A DNA stretch of 41,977 bases from CAZMGD01 sp964565705 (GCA_964565705.1 CAZMGD010000028.1:1-41977); one strand, 5' to 3'; counted from the first letter of the stretch, positions 7,062 through 16,418 are shown. Notes: generated by a model from the letters alone, not told the origin. Numbers and translations are program-made.

Positions 7062-7094
7062 TTGACGACTAATCGTTAGCTTGCTAATGATTAG
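7062..7094 (+). promoter_or_regulatory. marR promoter with overlapping palindromic operator
   Basis: CTAATCGTTAGC (7069-7080) and GCTAATGATTAG (7083-7094) form a 12-bp inverted repeat with one mismatch and a 2-bp centre, the size and TTAG/CTAA form of MarR operators. A -35 TTGACG (7062-7067) and a -10 AATGAT (7086-7091) with 18-bp spacing place the transcription start on the ATG at 7098. A bound repressor would cover both spacer and -10, so autorepression of the operon is likely. Confidence 0.8.
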
Positions 7095-7097
7095 GGC

Positions 7098-7556
7098 ATG
7101 AAGCATCAGCACGAGTACATCGGGCGCCGGCTGGCGCTCACCTCGCGGGTGGTGCGGGCGTACGCCGACCAGCAGATGGCCGGTGCCGGTTCGAGCATCA
7201 CCGTGGCGATCATCGCCAAGATCGTCGCCAGCGACCCCGGGTTGTCCCAGCGCGAGCTGGCCGACCGCATGGGCGTCGAGGGCCCGACGATGGCCCGCCA
7301 CCTCGACCGCCTCGAGAGCGACGGCATCGTGACCCGCACCCGCGACACCCAGGATCGCCGGATCGTGCGCATCGCCCTCACCGACGCCGGGCGCCGGCTC
7401 AACCAGCGCCTGTCGAAGATCGCCGCCCGCAACCACGTGCAGCTCACGAGCATCTACGACGCCGACGAGCTGGCGCGGTTCGAGGAGTACCTCGACCGCA
7501 TCAGGTCCCACGCCGGCGAGCTGCTCCAGGCAGGAGAGGACGTGATGGCGTCATGA
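7098..7556 (+). CDS. MarR-family transcriptional regulator
   Basis: A 152-residue winged-helix repressor. Residues 40-95 carry the family pattern: LSQRELADRMGVEGPTMARH as the HTH, DRLESDGIVTRTRD and RRIVRIALTDAG as the wing. MarR dimers bind palindromes and release on binding small aromatic or cationic ligands. It is the first gene of an operon with an ABC exporter (4-bp overlap with the ATPase gene) and has a matching palindrome in its own promoter, so it very likely controls export of a toxic compound. The ligand is unknown. Confidence 0.93.
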   Translation: MKHQHEYIGRRLALTSRVVRAYADQQMAGAGSSITVAIIAKIVASDPGLSQRELADRMGVEGPTMARHLDRLESDGIVTRTRDTQDRRIVRIALTDAGRRLNQRLSKIAARNHVQLTSIYDADELARFEEYLDRIRSHAGELLQAGEDVMAS

Positions 7557-8500
7557 CCGCCGAAGTCATCCGCACCGAGGGCCTCACCAAGGTGTACCCC
7601 GGCGGCATCACCGCCGTCGACGGCCTCGATCTCGGCGTGCACGAGGGCGAGATCTTCGGCCTGCTCGGCCCGAACGGCGCCGGCAAGTCGACGACGGCCG
7701 GGATGCTCACCACCCGCGTCATCCCGACCAGCGGCAACGCGTTCGTCGGCGGCATCGACGTCGTGAAGCACCCGACCCAGGCCAAGCAGGTCATCGGGGT
7801 CGTCCCCCAGACGAACACCCTCGACCGCAGCCTCACCGTGACCGAGAACCTGTACTTCCACGGCCGCTTCTTCGGCATGTCCTCGAAGACCGCCAAGGCG
7901 GAGGCCGCGGCCCTCATCGACCGGATCAAGCTCAACCGGTTCGCCGACCATTCCGTCGCCGCGCTGTCCGGCGGGATGGCCCAGCGGCTGATGGTCGCCC
8001 GGGCGATCATGCACCGGCCGGCGATCCTCTTCCTCGACGAGCCGACGTCCGGCCTCGACCCGCAGAGCCGCCTGGCGCTGTACGAGATCATCCTCGAGCT
8101 CAACGCCGAGGGCCAGACCGTGCTGCTGACCACGCACTACATGGAGGAGGCCGATCAGCTCTGCCAGCGGTTGGCGATCATCGACCACGGCAAGGTGCTC
8201 GCGCTCGACACGCCGACCAACCTGAAGCAGTCCATCGGCGCGGCGACGATCGTGACGGTGGTCGCCGAGGGCGACATGACGCTGCTCGCCAAGGAGCTCG
8301 GCGAGCGCGTGCCCGGTGTCGTCCAGGCCGATCCCCACGAGCACAGCGTCGAGCTGGCGGCCACCACCGCCACCGGCATCCTGCCCGCCGTCGTCAACGC
8401 TGCCGAGGGTGCCGGCTTCAGCCTCACCGACCTGAGCGTCGCCGAGCCCACGCTCGAGACCGTCTTCATCCGCCTCACCGGCAAGGAGCTGCGCGACTGA
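7553..8500 (+). CDS. ABC transporter ATP-binding protein (DrrA-like)
   Basis: A 315-residue ATPase of an ABC-2 export system. Walker A GPNGAGKST (39-47), Q-loop near VVPQTNTL, signature LSGGM (138-142), Walker B ILFLDEP (158-164) and the H-loop histidine in LLTTHYMEE (195) are all intact. The C-terminal 80 residues (ending LETVFIRLTGKELRD) match the extension of DrrA-type drug-resistance ATPases. It overlaps marR by 4 bp (ATGA) and the permease gene by 1 bp, so all three are translationally coupled. The substrate, probably a drug-like or amphipathic compound, is inferred from family and regulator. Confidence 0.92.
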   Translation: MTAEVIRTEGLTKVYPGGITAVDGLDLGVHEGEIFGLLGPNGAGKSTTAGMLTTRVIPTSGNAFVGGIDVVKHPTQAKQVIGVVPQTNTLDRSLTVTENLYFHGRFFGMSSKTAKAEAAALIDRIKLNRFADHSVAALSGGMAQRLMVARAIMHRPAILFLDEPTSGLDPQSRLALYEIILELNAEGQTVLLTTHYMEEADQLCQRLAIIDHGKVLALDTPTNLKQSIGAATIVTVVAEGDMTLLAKELGERVPGVVQADPHEHSVELAATTATGILPAVVNAAEGAGFSLTDLSVAEPTLETVFIRLTGKELRD

Positions 8501-9360
8501 TGTCCACCACCGCCTCCCCCATCTCCGCGACCCCCATCTCCGCGGTCCGCACGAGCCCGATCAGGGCCGCACGGATAGCGTTCGGCGCGCTCCTGCTGCG
8601 CGACTTCGTCGTGCTGACCCAGAGCCTCAAGGCGTTCATCCCCCGCACCCTGATCCAGCCGCTGCTGCTGATCTTCGTGTTCACCTACGTCTATCCCCAG
8701 ATCGGCAACGGCCCGACCGGGGAGGCGGGCAGCATCTATGCCACGACCCTCGTCGCCGGGGTGCTCGGGCTGGCGATCATGTTCCAGGGCATCCAGGCCG
8801 TCGCCCTCCCACTCGTGCAGGAGTTCGGCTTCACCCGCGAGATCGAGGATCGAGTCCTCGCCCCGCTGCCGATCAACCTCGTCGCGTTCCAGAAGGTCGT
8901 CACCGGCGCGATCCAGGGGCTGATCGCCGCGCTGCTCGTGTTCCCGATCGCGGCCGTCGTGCCGGCGGAGGAGGTGCACCTGCACATCGACTGGCCGGTG
9001 CTGCTGACGCTCACCCCGCTCGCCGCGATCTGCTGCTCCAGCCTCGGGCTGTGGTTCGGCACCAAGTTCGATCCACGCAGCGTGCCGCTGCTGTTCGGGA
9101 TCATCGTGATCCCGCTGACGTTCCTCGGCTGCACGTACTACTCGTGGACCAGCCTGACGCCTGTGAAGATCGGCGACGTCAGCTGGCTGAAGTACATCGT
9201 GCTGATCAACCCGCTGGTGTACGTCAGCGAAGGATTCCGGGCCGCGGTCACGACCAACGACCACATGTCGCTCATCGCGATCTACCTCGCGCTGATCGGG
9301 TTCACGGTGGTGTTCCTCTGGCAGGGGTTCACAGGCTTCCAGCGCCGCGTCATCTCCTGA
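8500..9360 (+). CDS. ABC-2 type permease (DrrB-like)
   Basis: A 286-residue membrane protein with about six hydrophobic segments, e.g. TLIQPLLLIFVFTYVYPQIG near 47-66, GLIAALLVFPIAAVV near 140, LFGIIVIPLTFLGCTYY near 200 and IAIYLALIGFTVVFLW near the end. A conserved LVYVSEGFRAAVT segment precedes the last helix, as in ABC-2 permeases. It forms the channel for the ATPase encoded upstream, with which its start overlaps (TGATG). It is the last gene of the marR operon. Confidence 0.92.
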   Translation: MSTTASPISATPISAVRTSPIRAARIAFGALLLRDFVVLTQSLKAFIPRTLIQPLLLIFVFTYVYPQIGNGPTGEAGSIYATTLVAGVLGLAIMFQGIQAVALPLVQEFGFTREIEDRVLAPLPINLVAFQKVVTGAIQGLIAALLVFPIAAVVPAEEVHLHIDWPVLLTLTPLAAICCSSLGLWFGTKFDPRSVPLLFGIIVIPLTFLGCTYYSWTSLTPVKIGDVSWLKYIVLINPLVYVSEGFRAAVTTNDHMSLIAIYLALIGFTVVFLWQGFTGFQRRVIS

Positions 9361-9387
9361 GCGTCGCCGCAGACGATGTGTCCCGGA

Positions 9388-9477
9388 CTGTGTGACATCT
9401 TCGGTCTGTGTGACGCCCGGTGGTACTGACCTGCTGCACGGCGTTCGAACTTCACACAGAACGGAACCTTCACACAG
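9388..9477. promoter_or_regulatory. Mirror-symmetric cluster of four CTGTGTGA repeats
   Basis: Copies lie at 9388-9396 and 9406-9414 (CTGTGTGAC, + strand) and at 9451-9459 and 9469-9477 (TTCACACAG, i.e. the same word on the - strand). In each pair the copies start exactly 18 bp apart and the two pairs face each other across 36 bp. A related palindrome, CGTGTGACACG, sits at 9513-9523. The cluster fills the 182-bp gap upstream of the AddAB-like operon, so it is probably a multi-site operator for an unknown regulator. Confidence 0.6.
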
Positions 9478-9542
9478 CGCTGGACACGTAGCACCCGGAC
9501 GGCGGCCCGAACCGTGTGACACGCCTGGTGTGTACTGGAGGC

Positions 9543-12500
9543 ATGGAAGGCACGAGCGTCCGCTGGGCGACACCGGGGCGCGACACCGTCGCGGCCGTCG
9601 CGGCCGCGGTGCGCGAGCTGCAGGGTCCGAACCCGCTGCGCAGCGTGATCGTGGTCACGCCGCCCGGCTCCACGGCATCGACGCTGCGGCGCCTGCTGCC
9701 GTCGATCGACGGGCGCGGCATCGCCGGCATCCGCTTCACGACCGTGCCCGACCTCGCCCTCGACCTCTCGCCCGCCGAGGTGCGCCGGCGGCGCCCGGTC
9801 ACCCCGCTGCTGCTCACCGCGGCGGTGCACGAGCAACTCGAGCACCACTGCCCACCCGTCTTGGCCGGGGTCCGCCGCCATCCGGCCACCGTCGACGCGC
9901 TGGTGCAGGCCGCCGACCGACTGCGCGCCGTCACCATCGCCGACGACCGGGCAGCGGTCGCCGACGGGCTGGCGCAGGGCAGCGACGTCCGGCGGGCGTT
10001 GGTGTCGGTGGCCGTCGCCGCCCGCGCGGCGATCATCGAGCGCGGTCACCGCGACGAGCCGGCGGTGCTCGCCGCCGCGTCGGCGGCACTGACCGGCGGC
10101 GCCGCTGTGTCGGTGCCGGTGGTCGTCGCCGCCACCGACGCGTTCCATCCGGCCCAGCTGCCGTTGCTCGAAGCCCTCCTGCATCGCGCACCGGCGGCGA
10201 TCGTGGTGGCCAGCCCCGCGGCCACCCACGATCCCGATCTCGCCGCCCAGATCGAACGGCTCACCGGGCAGTCGGCCCGGCCCCTTCACCTCGGCTCGCC
10301 GGCGCGGGCGGTGTCGTGCCCCGACCACGACGAGGAGGTCCGCTGGGTGGCACGACGGATCATCGAGCTCGTCACCGGACCCGAGGCGATCGCCCCCGAT
10401 GACGTCGCCGTGCTGTACCCACCCGGCACCGCGTACGCCCGCAGCCTGCGCGACGAGCTGGAACGGGCGGGGCTGTTCACCAGCGGACCGACGATCGAAT
10501 CGCTCGCTGCATCAACCGCCGGCCACGCGCTGCGCCTCCTGCTCGACGCGTTCGGCGAGGGTTGCGACCGCGAGCACGTACTGCGCGTGATCGCCGTCGC
10601 ACCCGAGTGGCCCTTCGGCGACGGTGCGCGGCGCAACGCGACGAGATGGCGGCGACTGTGCCGCGAGGCGGGCATCGTCGGCGTCGCCGACTGGGAGGTC
10701 GCGATCGAGCGGCTGGCCGCGACGCAGCGTGCCCACCGCGAACGCCGCGCCGCGCTCGACCCAGCGGTCGATCCGGACGAGCCGACCGAACGCGACGGCT
10801 GGGACCTCGACGCCATGGGGTCGCTGGTGACGCTCGCCCGCCGCATGATCGCTGCTGCCGCCGAGTTCCGCCGGGCCCGCACGTGGACGCAGGCCAGCGA
10901 CGTGCTCGGTCGCGAACTGGCCAGCCACATCGGCACCGACGACTGGCGCGACCAGCACTGGGCCGACGCCCCGGTGTGGCAGCGCCGCGCGGCCGAGCAG
11001 GTCGGCACGCTGCTGGCAGCGCTGATCCAGTTCGATCACCCCGACACGGCGTTGGCGTTCGAGCCGGCGGCGTTGCGACGGGTGGTCCAGACCGAGCTCG
11101 ACCGGCCGGTACGGCGGGCGGGCGACGCGCGCCAAGGGGTCCGCGTGCTGCCGCTGCAGCACGGCATCTGCCTCGACGCCGGCCAGGTGTTCCTCGTCGG
11201 CCTGAACGACGGCGTCCTGCCGCCGCGCCGCACCGACGATCTCGTCGTTCCCCGAGACCTGTCCCCCGACTGCGCTGCCGTCGTCGAGCACGCCGACTGG
11301 TACCGGCGCCGCCTGCGGCGAGCGTGGGATGCGCTGCTCGCTGGCGCCGCACCCGTCACCGTCACCTTCGCCCGCACCGACCTGCGGCGCGGAGGTGCCG
11401 CGTACCGTTCCACCTGGCTGGGCGACGTGCAGGCCGAGGAACACGCGTCGTACGCGGCCGGCCTGCGCTCGATGCCGCCGTTGACCGCCGCCGAAGCAGC
11501 AGCGCGCCGCGCCGACCCGCTCGGCGCCTCGAACACGCTGCAGCGGCGGGCGATCGCCCTCGCCAGCCGGTCCGGTGTCGACCCCACGGTGTTCGACGGG
11601 TGGGTCGGCCCCCACGATGAGCACGATCCGAGGATCGGCACGCAGGCCATCACCCGCTTCGAGAGCCATGCCAGGTGCGGCCTGAGCTACTTCATCGAGA
11701 AGGTGCTGAAGGTCGATACCGGCACCGACCCCAGCGAGATCACCGAGATCGAACCGATGACCAAGGGCAACCTGGTGCACGCTGTGATGGAGCGACTGGT
11801 CGGCGAGTGGCTCGCACTCGACCCCGATCAGCGACCTGCCTGGCTGCAGGGGCCGCACCTCGCGGTGTCGATCACCCGGGCCACCGCGATCCTCGATGAG
11901 GAGGCCGAGCGGGTCGCCGCCGGCAACCTGCTCGGCAACCGCCACGCCTGGGCCATCGAACGCGAGCTGATCGTCGCCTCGCTGACGGACGAGCTGACCC
12001 ACGAGGCCCACGACCAGCTCCAACCGCTGGCGGTGGAGTTCGCGTTCGGCTTCCCCGACAGTGTCGCCCCGCCCTACGAGTTCGAGATCGAGCGCTTCGG
12101 CACGCTCCGGTTCTGGGGACGGGTCGACCGCGTCGACCTCGCGCCGGATCGCGTCATCGTCACCGACTTCAAGACGTCCGGCGCCAAGGAGGCTCCGCCG
12201 GTCAAGGCCAGCGACGTCCGCGAAGGCCTCAAGCTGCAGCTGCCCCTCTACGCCCGCGTCGTCGGCGAGCGGCCCGACGTGCTCGGGATCCCCGACGGCA
12301 CGCCGGCCGCGTCCCGCTACATCTACCTCCGGCGAGCGACGAGCGACCGGGTGGAGTTCAAGCCCGAGCACGCCGCCGCGTTCGATGTGGTCGTGCCGCA
12401 CACCGCCCGTCGCATCGCCGAGGGCGACTTCCGACCCGCCGCACCCGACGACTTCGGTTCCCCGGTGTTGGCCCCCGATGGCCTCGGACTCGCCGACCTG

Positions 12501-12578
12501 GCGTCGCGCGCCGGTCTCTGGGACACGGCGCCCCCCTTCCCCGACCCCGAACCCCAGCTCCCGGTGCCTGGCGCGTGA
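9543..12578 (+). CDS. AddB-like PD-(D/E)XK nuclease with inactive helicase fold
   Basis: A 1011-residue protein and one half of a predicted double-strand-break resection enzyme. The N-terminus (VIVVTPPGSTASTLRRLL) sits where a P-loop would be but lacks GKT, so this subunit should be motor-dead like AddB. The C-terminal domain has RecB-family nuclease motifs: HAVMERL, GRVDRVDLAPDRVIVTDFKTSG and the QLPLYA helix. FESHARCGLSYF retains one cysteine of the usual iron-sulfur staple, while the expected C-terminal cysteine triplet is absent. The start is ATG 9543, behind GGAGG and a TGTACT box. Its stop overlaps the helicase gene by 4 bp. AdnA is an alternative name. Confidence 0.85.
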   Translation: MEGTSVRWATPGRDTVAAVAAAVRELQGPNPLRSVIVVTPPGSTASTLRRLLPSIDGRGIAGIRFTTVPDLALDLSPAEVRRRRPVTPLLLTAAVHEQLEHHCPPVLAGVRRHPATVDALVQAADRLRAVTIADDRAAVADGLAQGSDVRRALVSVAVAARAAIIERGHRDEPAVLAAASAALTGGAAVSVPVVVAATDAFHPAQLPLLEALLHRAPAAIVVASPAATHDPDLAAQIERLTGQSARPLHLGSPARAVSCPDHDEEVRWVARRIIELVTGPEAIAPDDVAVLYPPGTAYARSLRDELERAGLFTSGPTIESLAASTAGHALRLLLDAFGEGCDREHVLRVIAVAPEWPFGDGARRNATRWRRLCREAGIVGVADWEVAIERLAATQRAHRERRAALDPAVDPDEPTERDGWDLDAMGSLVTLARRMIAAAAEFRRARTWTQASDVLGRELASHIGTDDWRDQHWADAPVWQRRAAEQVGTLLAALIQFDHPDTALAFEPAALRRVVQTELDRPVRRAGDARQGVRVLPLQHGICLDAGQVFLVGLNDGVLPPRRTDDLVVPRDLSPDCAAVVEHADWYRRRLRRAWDALLAGAAPVTVTFARTDLRRGGAAYRSTWLGDVQAEEHASYAAGLRSMPPLTAAEAAARRADPLGASNTLQRRAIALASRSGVDPTVFDGWVGPHDEHDPRIGTQAITRFESHARCGLSYFIEKVLKVDTGTDPSEITEIEPMTKGNLVHAVMERLVGEWLALDPDQRPAWLQGPHLAVSITRATAILDEEAERVAAGNLLGNRHAWAIERELIVASLTDELTHEAHDQLQPLAVEFAFGFPDSVAPPYEFEIERFGTLRFWGRVDRVDLAPDRVIVTDFKTSGAKEAPPVKASDVREGLKLQLPLYARVVGERPDVLGIPDGTPAASRYIYLRRATSDRVEFKPEHAAAFDVVVPHTARRIAEGDFRPAAPDDFGSPVLAPDGLGLADLASRAGLWDTAPPFPDPEPQLPVPGA

Positions 12579-15500
12579 CCGAGCAACTGTCCCTCGCACT
12601 CGAGCGCGGCGAACTGGCCGACCAGGCTGCTCGCGACCGCATGGCAGACGACGTCGGCCAGCGCGTCATCGCCGTCGCCGGCGCCGGATCGGGGAAGACC
12701 ACGCAGCTGGTGCAGCGAGTGCTCACGACCCTGACCGGCACGCCCGACGTGCCCAGCGTCCCGGCGTCGCAGGTCGCCGTGATCACGTTCACCGACAAGG
12801 CTGCGCGCGAGCTGGTGCATCATCTCCGCGGGCCGGCGGAGGGTGCCATCGACGACGCCTACGTCGGCACGATCCACGGCTTCTGCGCGTCGATCCTGCG
12901 CAGCTTCCCGATCGAGGCCGGCCTGCCGCCGAAGTTCTCGACCGCCGACGAGATCACGTCGAGCACCGACGCCGAAGCACGGGTTCGGGCGGTGATCGCA
13001 TCCGTGTATCGCGAGTCGGCGCGGCAGCCGGCACTGCGCGAGGCGCTCGCGGTCGTGGCCAACGAGGTCGGCTTGCGTGCGCTGCCGGCCATCGTCTCGG
13101 TCATCGATCGGCGGTGGGACCAGTTCGACGGACTGGTGCTCGACCCGCCGAGCCCCGCCGAGCTGGAGGCCCTGCACCGGGCCGCGATCGCGTGTGGTGA
13201 CGAGTTCGTCGGCGGTCAGGGCAAGTCCTCGTCCACGCTCGACAAGTTCATCGCCGGCCTCGAGGCCGCACGGTCGGGGATCTCCCGGCTCGGTGCGGCG
13301 GCACGCCTCGAGCTGCCGTCACTCGGCACCCTCGGGGGCGCCGCCCTCAAGCCCGACCGCGATCGGGTCAAGGAGGCGTGCGCCCAGACCCGGGCGCTCG
13401 CCCACTCGATCGTGCTGCGCCGCGTCGTGGCGGCATTCCAGGCGCCCGTGCTCGAGCACGCCCGCCGGCGCATCGCCAACGGCCAGCTCGGCTACGACGA
13501 CCTCCTCGTGCTGACCCGGCGACTCCTCACCGAGCACGCCGGCGTCCGCACCGAGCTGCGGCGCCGCTACCGGCGGATCTTCGTCGACGAGTTCCAGGAC
13601 ACCGACCGCGTCCAGTTCGAGATCATCCGGATGCTGACCGATCCCGACGACGACACGCCGCCGCCGTCGTCGTCACCACGACTGTTCGCCGTGGGCGATC
13701 CCAAGCAGTCGATCTACGGCTTCCGTCAAGCCGAGGTGGCGCTATTCGCCGAACTGGCTGATGCCGCGCGGGCCGACGGGTCGATCGCCGAGCTCACCGC
13801 CAACTTCCGCACGCGCGCCGACGTCGCGTCCTGGATCAACCGGGTGATGCGGCCACGCTTCGATGCCTCCGGCACCGCCGTGAGCTATGAGTCACTCGTC
13901 CCGCAGCGCCCGTCCACGCTGGCCGGTGAGGATCGCCCGGGCCCCCCGGTCGTGCTGCTCGGCGTGGACGCCTCCGACGACCGGCCCGCCGCGCGGCAAC
14001 ACGCTCGCGCCGCCGACGCGCAGCGGGCCGAGGCGACCGACATCGTCGGCGTGATCGAACGCGCCGTCGCCGAGGGTTGGAAGGTGCTCGATCCGGACGG
14101 GTCGGGTGGCTGGACCAGCCGGCCGGCGCGCCGCCGCGACATCAGCGTGCTCGTCGCCCGGCGCACCGGGCTCGGCGTCCTCGAGGACGCGCTGCGCCAG
14201 GCCGGTGTGCCGTACCGGGTCGAGGGTGGCACGCTCGCCTACGACCGTCGCGAGGTCTACGAGCTGCTGCGGGTGCTGCGCGCGGTCGCCAACCCGGCCG
14301 ACGAGCTGCAGCTGGTCACCGCGCTGCGCACGTCGATCCTCGGATGCTCGGACACCGATCTGTTCGCCTACCGGCACCGCCAGCTCGGCCGCCGCGGTAC
14401 GTGGCGTACGCGCACCGAGCGCGAGCTCCCCGATGCCCCCGCCCCCGGCGACGAGGGCGACGACGCCGGGGTCGCCCGCGTGCGCCGGGCCCTCGCCCGC
14501 GTCGAGGAGTGGTCGCGCGACGCCCACCGTCGTGGCCCGGCGGTGCTGCTGGCCGAGATCTACGACTGGTCGATGGGTGCCGCCGCGGCCCGGTTCGAGG
14601 GCGAGCACACGGTCAGCGAGACCTGGCGGCGCGTCCGCTACCTCGTCGACGAGGCGCGGGCGTGGACAGACGAGACCGGCGGCACGCTCGCCGAGTACCT
14701 CGAGTGGGTGGCCGACAAGGTCGAGGCCGTCGAGCGGGCCGAGATCGCTCCGGACGAGACGGACGAGGACGCCGTGCGCATCCTGACGATCCACGCGGCG
14801 AAGGGTCTGGAGTTCCCGATCGTCGTCGTCGCCGGATTGGGTTCCAAGGACAGCGCTGCGGGCGATCGGTTCCGCGTCGCGTTCGCGGACGGTGACATCG
14901 AGCTCCGTCTGGGACACCTGGCCACGCCCGGCTTCCCCGCCCGCGACCCTGCTGCCGCGGAGGCCGAGGAGGCCCGTCTCCTCTACGTCGCCATGACCCG
15001 AGCACGCGACCACCTGGTCGTGTCCTGCCACACGTCCAAGCGATCGAGGCCGAGCCCGGTGTCCAACCTGGAACCGCACCTCGACCTGACCGGTGCCGAG
15101 TGCTGGGGGTCGGAACCGCTCGCAGCCGCGGTCGCGGTTCCGCGTGCCGACGAGCTGCGCGGCCACGTCGACCCCCAGCCGGTCGACGCTGCAGAGCTGG
15201 CCGCACGCCCCGCGGCCGACCGCCGCACCGTGTGGACCCCGTCGGCGCTGGCCGCCCGCTCGCATGACGTCCCCGAGGGCGCGCCGGCCGAGGAGGCGCT
15301 CGACGACGAGGTGCCCAACGACGCCGTCGACGCGCTGCCGCGCGACCCCGGTCTGCAGCGCGACCCAGCATCCGGACTGGAGGTGCTCCGCAGCCGTGGC
15401 CGCTACGGCACCGACGTCGGCAAGGCGGTGCACGAGGTCATGCAGCGCGTCGACCTCGCCGAGCCGACCAGAGATCTCGACGCGCTCGTCGCCGCCGCCT

Positions 15501-15901
15501 GCGACAACGTCGACCTCGTCGACCCCGAGGTGCGCGGCCGCGTCGCTGCCCTCTCCGCCTCGATCGTCGCCAGCGCCCTCTTCCAGCGGATGCGCACCGC
15601 GGCGGTGTGCGAGCGCGAGATCTACGTCGGCGCCGTGGCCGAGGTCGACGGCGAACCGGCGACGATCTGGGGCTACGCCGACGCGGTGTTCCAGGCCGGC
15701 GACGGCAGCTACGCCGTGGTCGACTTCAAGACCGACAGCAGCGCCAACGATGACGACGAGATGCGCGAGCGCTACTCGGCGCAGCTCAACGCGTACGCCG
15801 ACGTGATCGAACGAGCCACCGGCGGCGCGGTCGGCGAACTGTGGCTGCTCGTCGGTCGCGCCGAGGGTCCGGCGGTCGAGATCGCGATCGCCCGCGCCTG
15901 A
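12575..15901 (+). CDS. UvrD/Rep-family helicase-nuclease (AddA-like)
   Basis: A 1108-residue superfamily 1 helicase with a C-terminal nuclease. Motifs in order: Walker A AVAGAGSGKTTQL (near 28-40), Ia ITFTDKAARELVHH, Ic GTIHGFCASILR, II IFVDEFQDTD, III FAVGDPKQSIYGFRQAE, IV LTANFRTRADV, V ILTIHAAKGLEFPIV and VI RLLYVAMTRARDHLVV. The nuclease end has GKAVHEVMQRVDL, IWGYADAVF, VVDFKTDS and AQLNAYADV. With the upstream subunit it should unwind and trim DNA ends for RecA-dependent repair, the AddAB layout of one motor and two nucleases. It begins at a GTG overlapping the upstream stop, so the pair is translationally coupled. Confidence 0.92.
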   Translation: MTEQLSLALERGELADQAARDRMADDVGQRVIAVAGAGSGKTTQLVQRVLTTLTGTPDVPSVPASQVAVITFTDKAARELVHHLRGPAEGAIDDAYVGTIHGFCASILRSFPIEAGLPPKFSTADEITSSTDAEARVRAVIASVYRESARQPALREALAVVANEVGLRALPAIVSVIDRRWDQFDGLVLDPPSPAELEALHRAAIACGDEFVGGQGKSSSTLDKFIAGLEAARSGISRLGAAARLELPSLGTLGGAALKPDRDRVKEACAQTRALAHSIVLRRVVAAFQAPVLEHARRRIANGQLGYDDLLVLTRRLLTEHAGVRTELRRRYRRIFVDEFQDTDRVQFEIIRMLTDPDDDTPPPSSSPRLFAVGDPKQSIYGFRQAEVALFAELADAARADGSIAELTANFRTRADVASWINRVMRPRFDASGTAVSYESLVPQRPSTLAGEDRPGPPVVLLGVDASDDRPAARQHARAADAQRAEATDIVGVIERAVAEGWKVLDPDGSGGWTSRPARRRDISVLVARRTGLGVLEDALRQAGVPYRVEGGTLAYDRREVYELLRVLRAVANPADELQLVTALRTSILGCSDTDLFAYRHRQLGRRGTWRTRTERELPDAPAPGDEGDDAGVARVRRALARVEEWSRDAHRRGPAVLLAEIYDWSMGAAAARFEGEHTVSETWRRVRYLVDEARAWTDETGGTLAEYLEWVADKVEAVERAEIAPDETDEDAVRILTIHAAKGLEFPIVVVAGLGSKDSAAGDRFRVAFADGDIELRLGHLATPGFPARDPAAAEAEEARLLYVAMTRARDHLVVSCHTSKRSRPSPVSNLEPHLDLTGAECWGSEPLAAAVAVPRADELRGHVDPQPVDAAELAARPAADRRTVWTPSALAARSHDVPEGAPAEEALDDEVPNDAVDALPRDPGLQRDPASGLEVLRSRGRYGTDVGKAVHEVMQRVDLAEPTRDLDALVAAACDNVDLVDPEVRGRVAALSASIVASALFQRMRTAAVCEREIYVGAVAEVDGEPATIWGYADAVFQAGDGSYAVVDFKTDSSANDDDEMRERYSAQLNAYADVIERATGGAVGELWLLVGRAEGPAVEIAIARA

Positions 15902-15905
15902 CCGG

Positions 15906-16418
15906 CTACAGGTCGGCGAGGAACGTGTAGAGCACGTCGCTGCGGTCGCGCTGACCGCGACGCAGATGGGCCGGCACCTGCCACGCGCCCTCGGGGGCGA
16001 GCACCCGCGTCCACTCCGTCGTGGCCGCGCGCGCCGCGATGCGCCACTCGCCGTCGCGCTGCTCGAAGCGGTCCACGAAGCGGAACCCGACCACCAGGTT
16101 CTTCGACCGTGAGCCACCCGCGGTCTGGTGCACGGACACGCCATAGGACTCCGACACCGCGACGCCCGACGACGGCGATCCACCCCCGAAGTCGACGAGG
16201 TGGTTGGCAACCAGGTGCTGCGTGCTGTCGTACGTCGCCAGGAGCTCGAAGACCCAGGCCAGGTACTCGTCGACGGTGCCGGCGAAGCTGCCGTGCTCGT
16301 CGGTCGCATCGGGGTGGTAGCAGGAGCGCACCAGCTCGACGTCCATCCGATCGATGCCCCGGCAGTAGCGCAGCACGACGTCGTGGATCGCGACCCGGTG
16401 GAGGAGTGCATCCATCAC
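15906..16418 (-). CDS. SnoaL-like / NTF2-fold protein
   Basis: A 170-residue single-domain protein of the SnoaL_4 type. The N-terminus IHDVVLRYCRGIDRMDVELV, the following CYHPDATDEHGSFAG, and STQHLVANHLVDF are the family landmarks. The cone-shaped NTF2 fold is used by dehydratases, isomerases and ring-hydroxylating dioxygenase small subunits, often acting on steroids or aromatics. The substrate is unknown. The start is GTG 16418 or ATG 16415. It converges on the helicase gene with only 4 bp between stops and diverges from the glycosyltransferase gene. Confidence 0.8.
   Translation of the reverse strand: MMDALLHRVAIHDVVLRYCRGIDRMDVELVRSCYHPDATDEHGSFAGTVDEYLAWVFELLATYDSTQHLVANHLVDFGGGSPSSGVAVSESYGVSVHQTAGGSRSKNLVVGFRFVDRFEQRDGEWRIAARAATTEWTRVLAPEGAWQVPAHLRRGQRDRSDVLYTFLADL

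Noticed and set aside
9443..9450. SOS (LexA) box at the GTTCGAAC palindrome before the AddAB-like operon
   Set aside because: The actinobacterial LexA consensus needs GAAC and GTTC in outer positions with four bases between; this compact palindrome is the reverse order and lacks the spacing.
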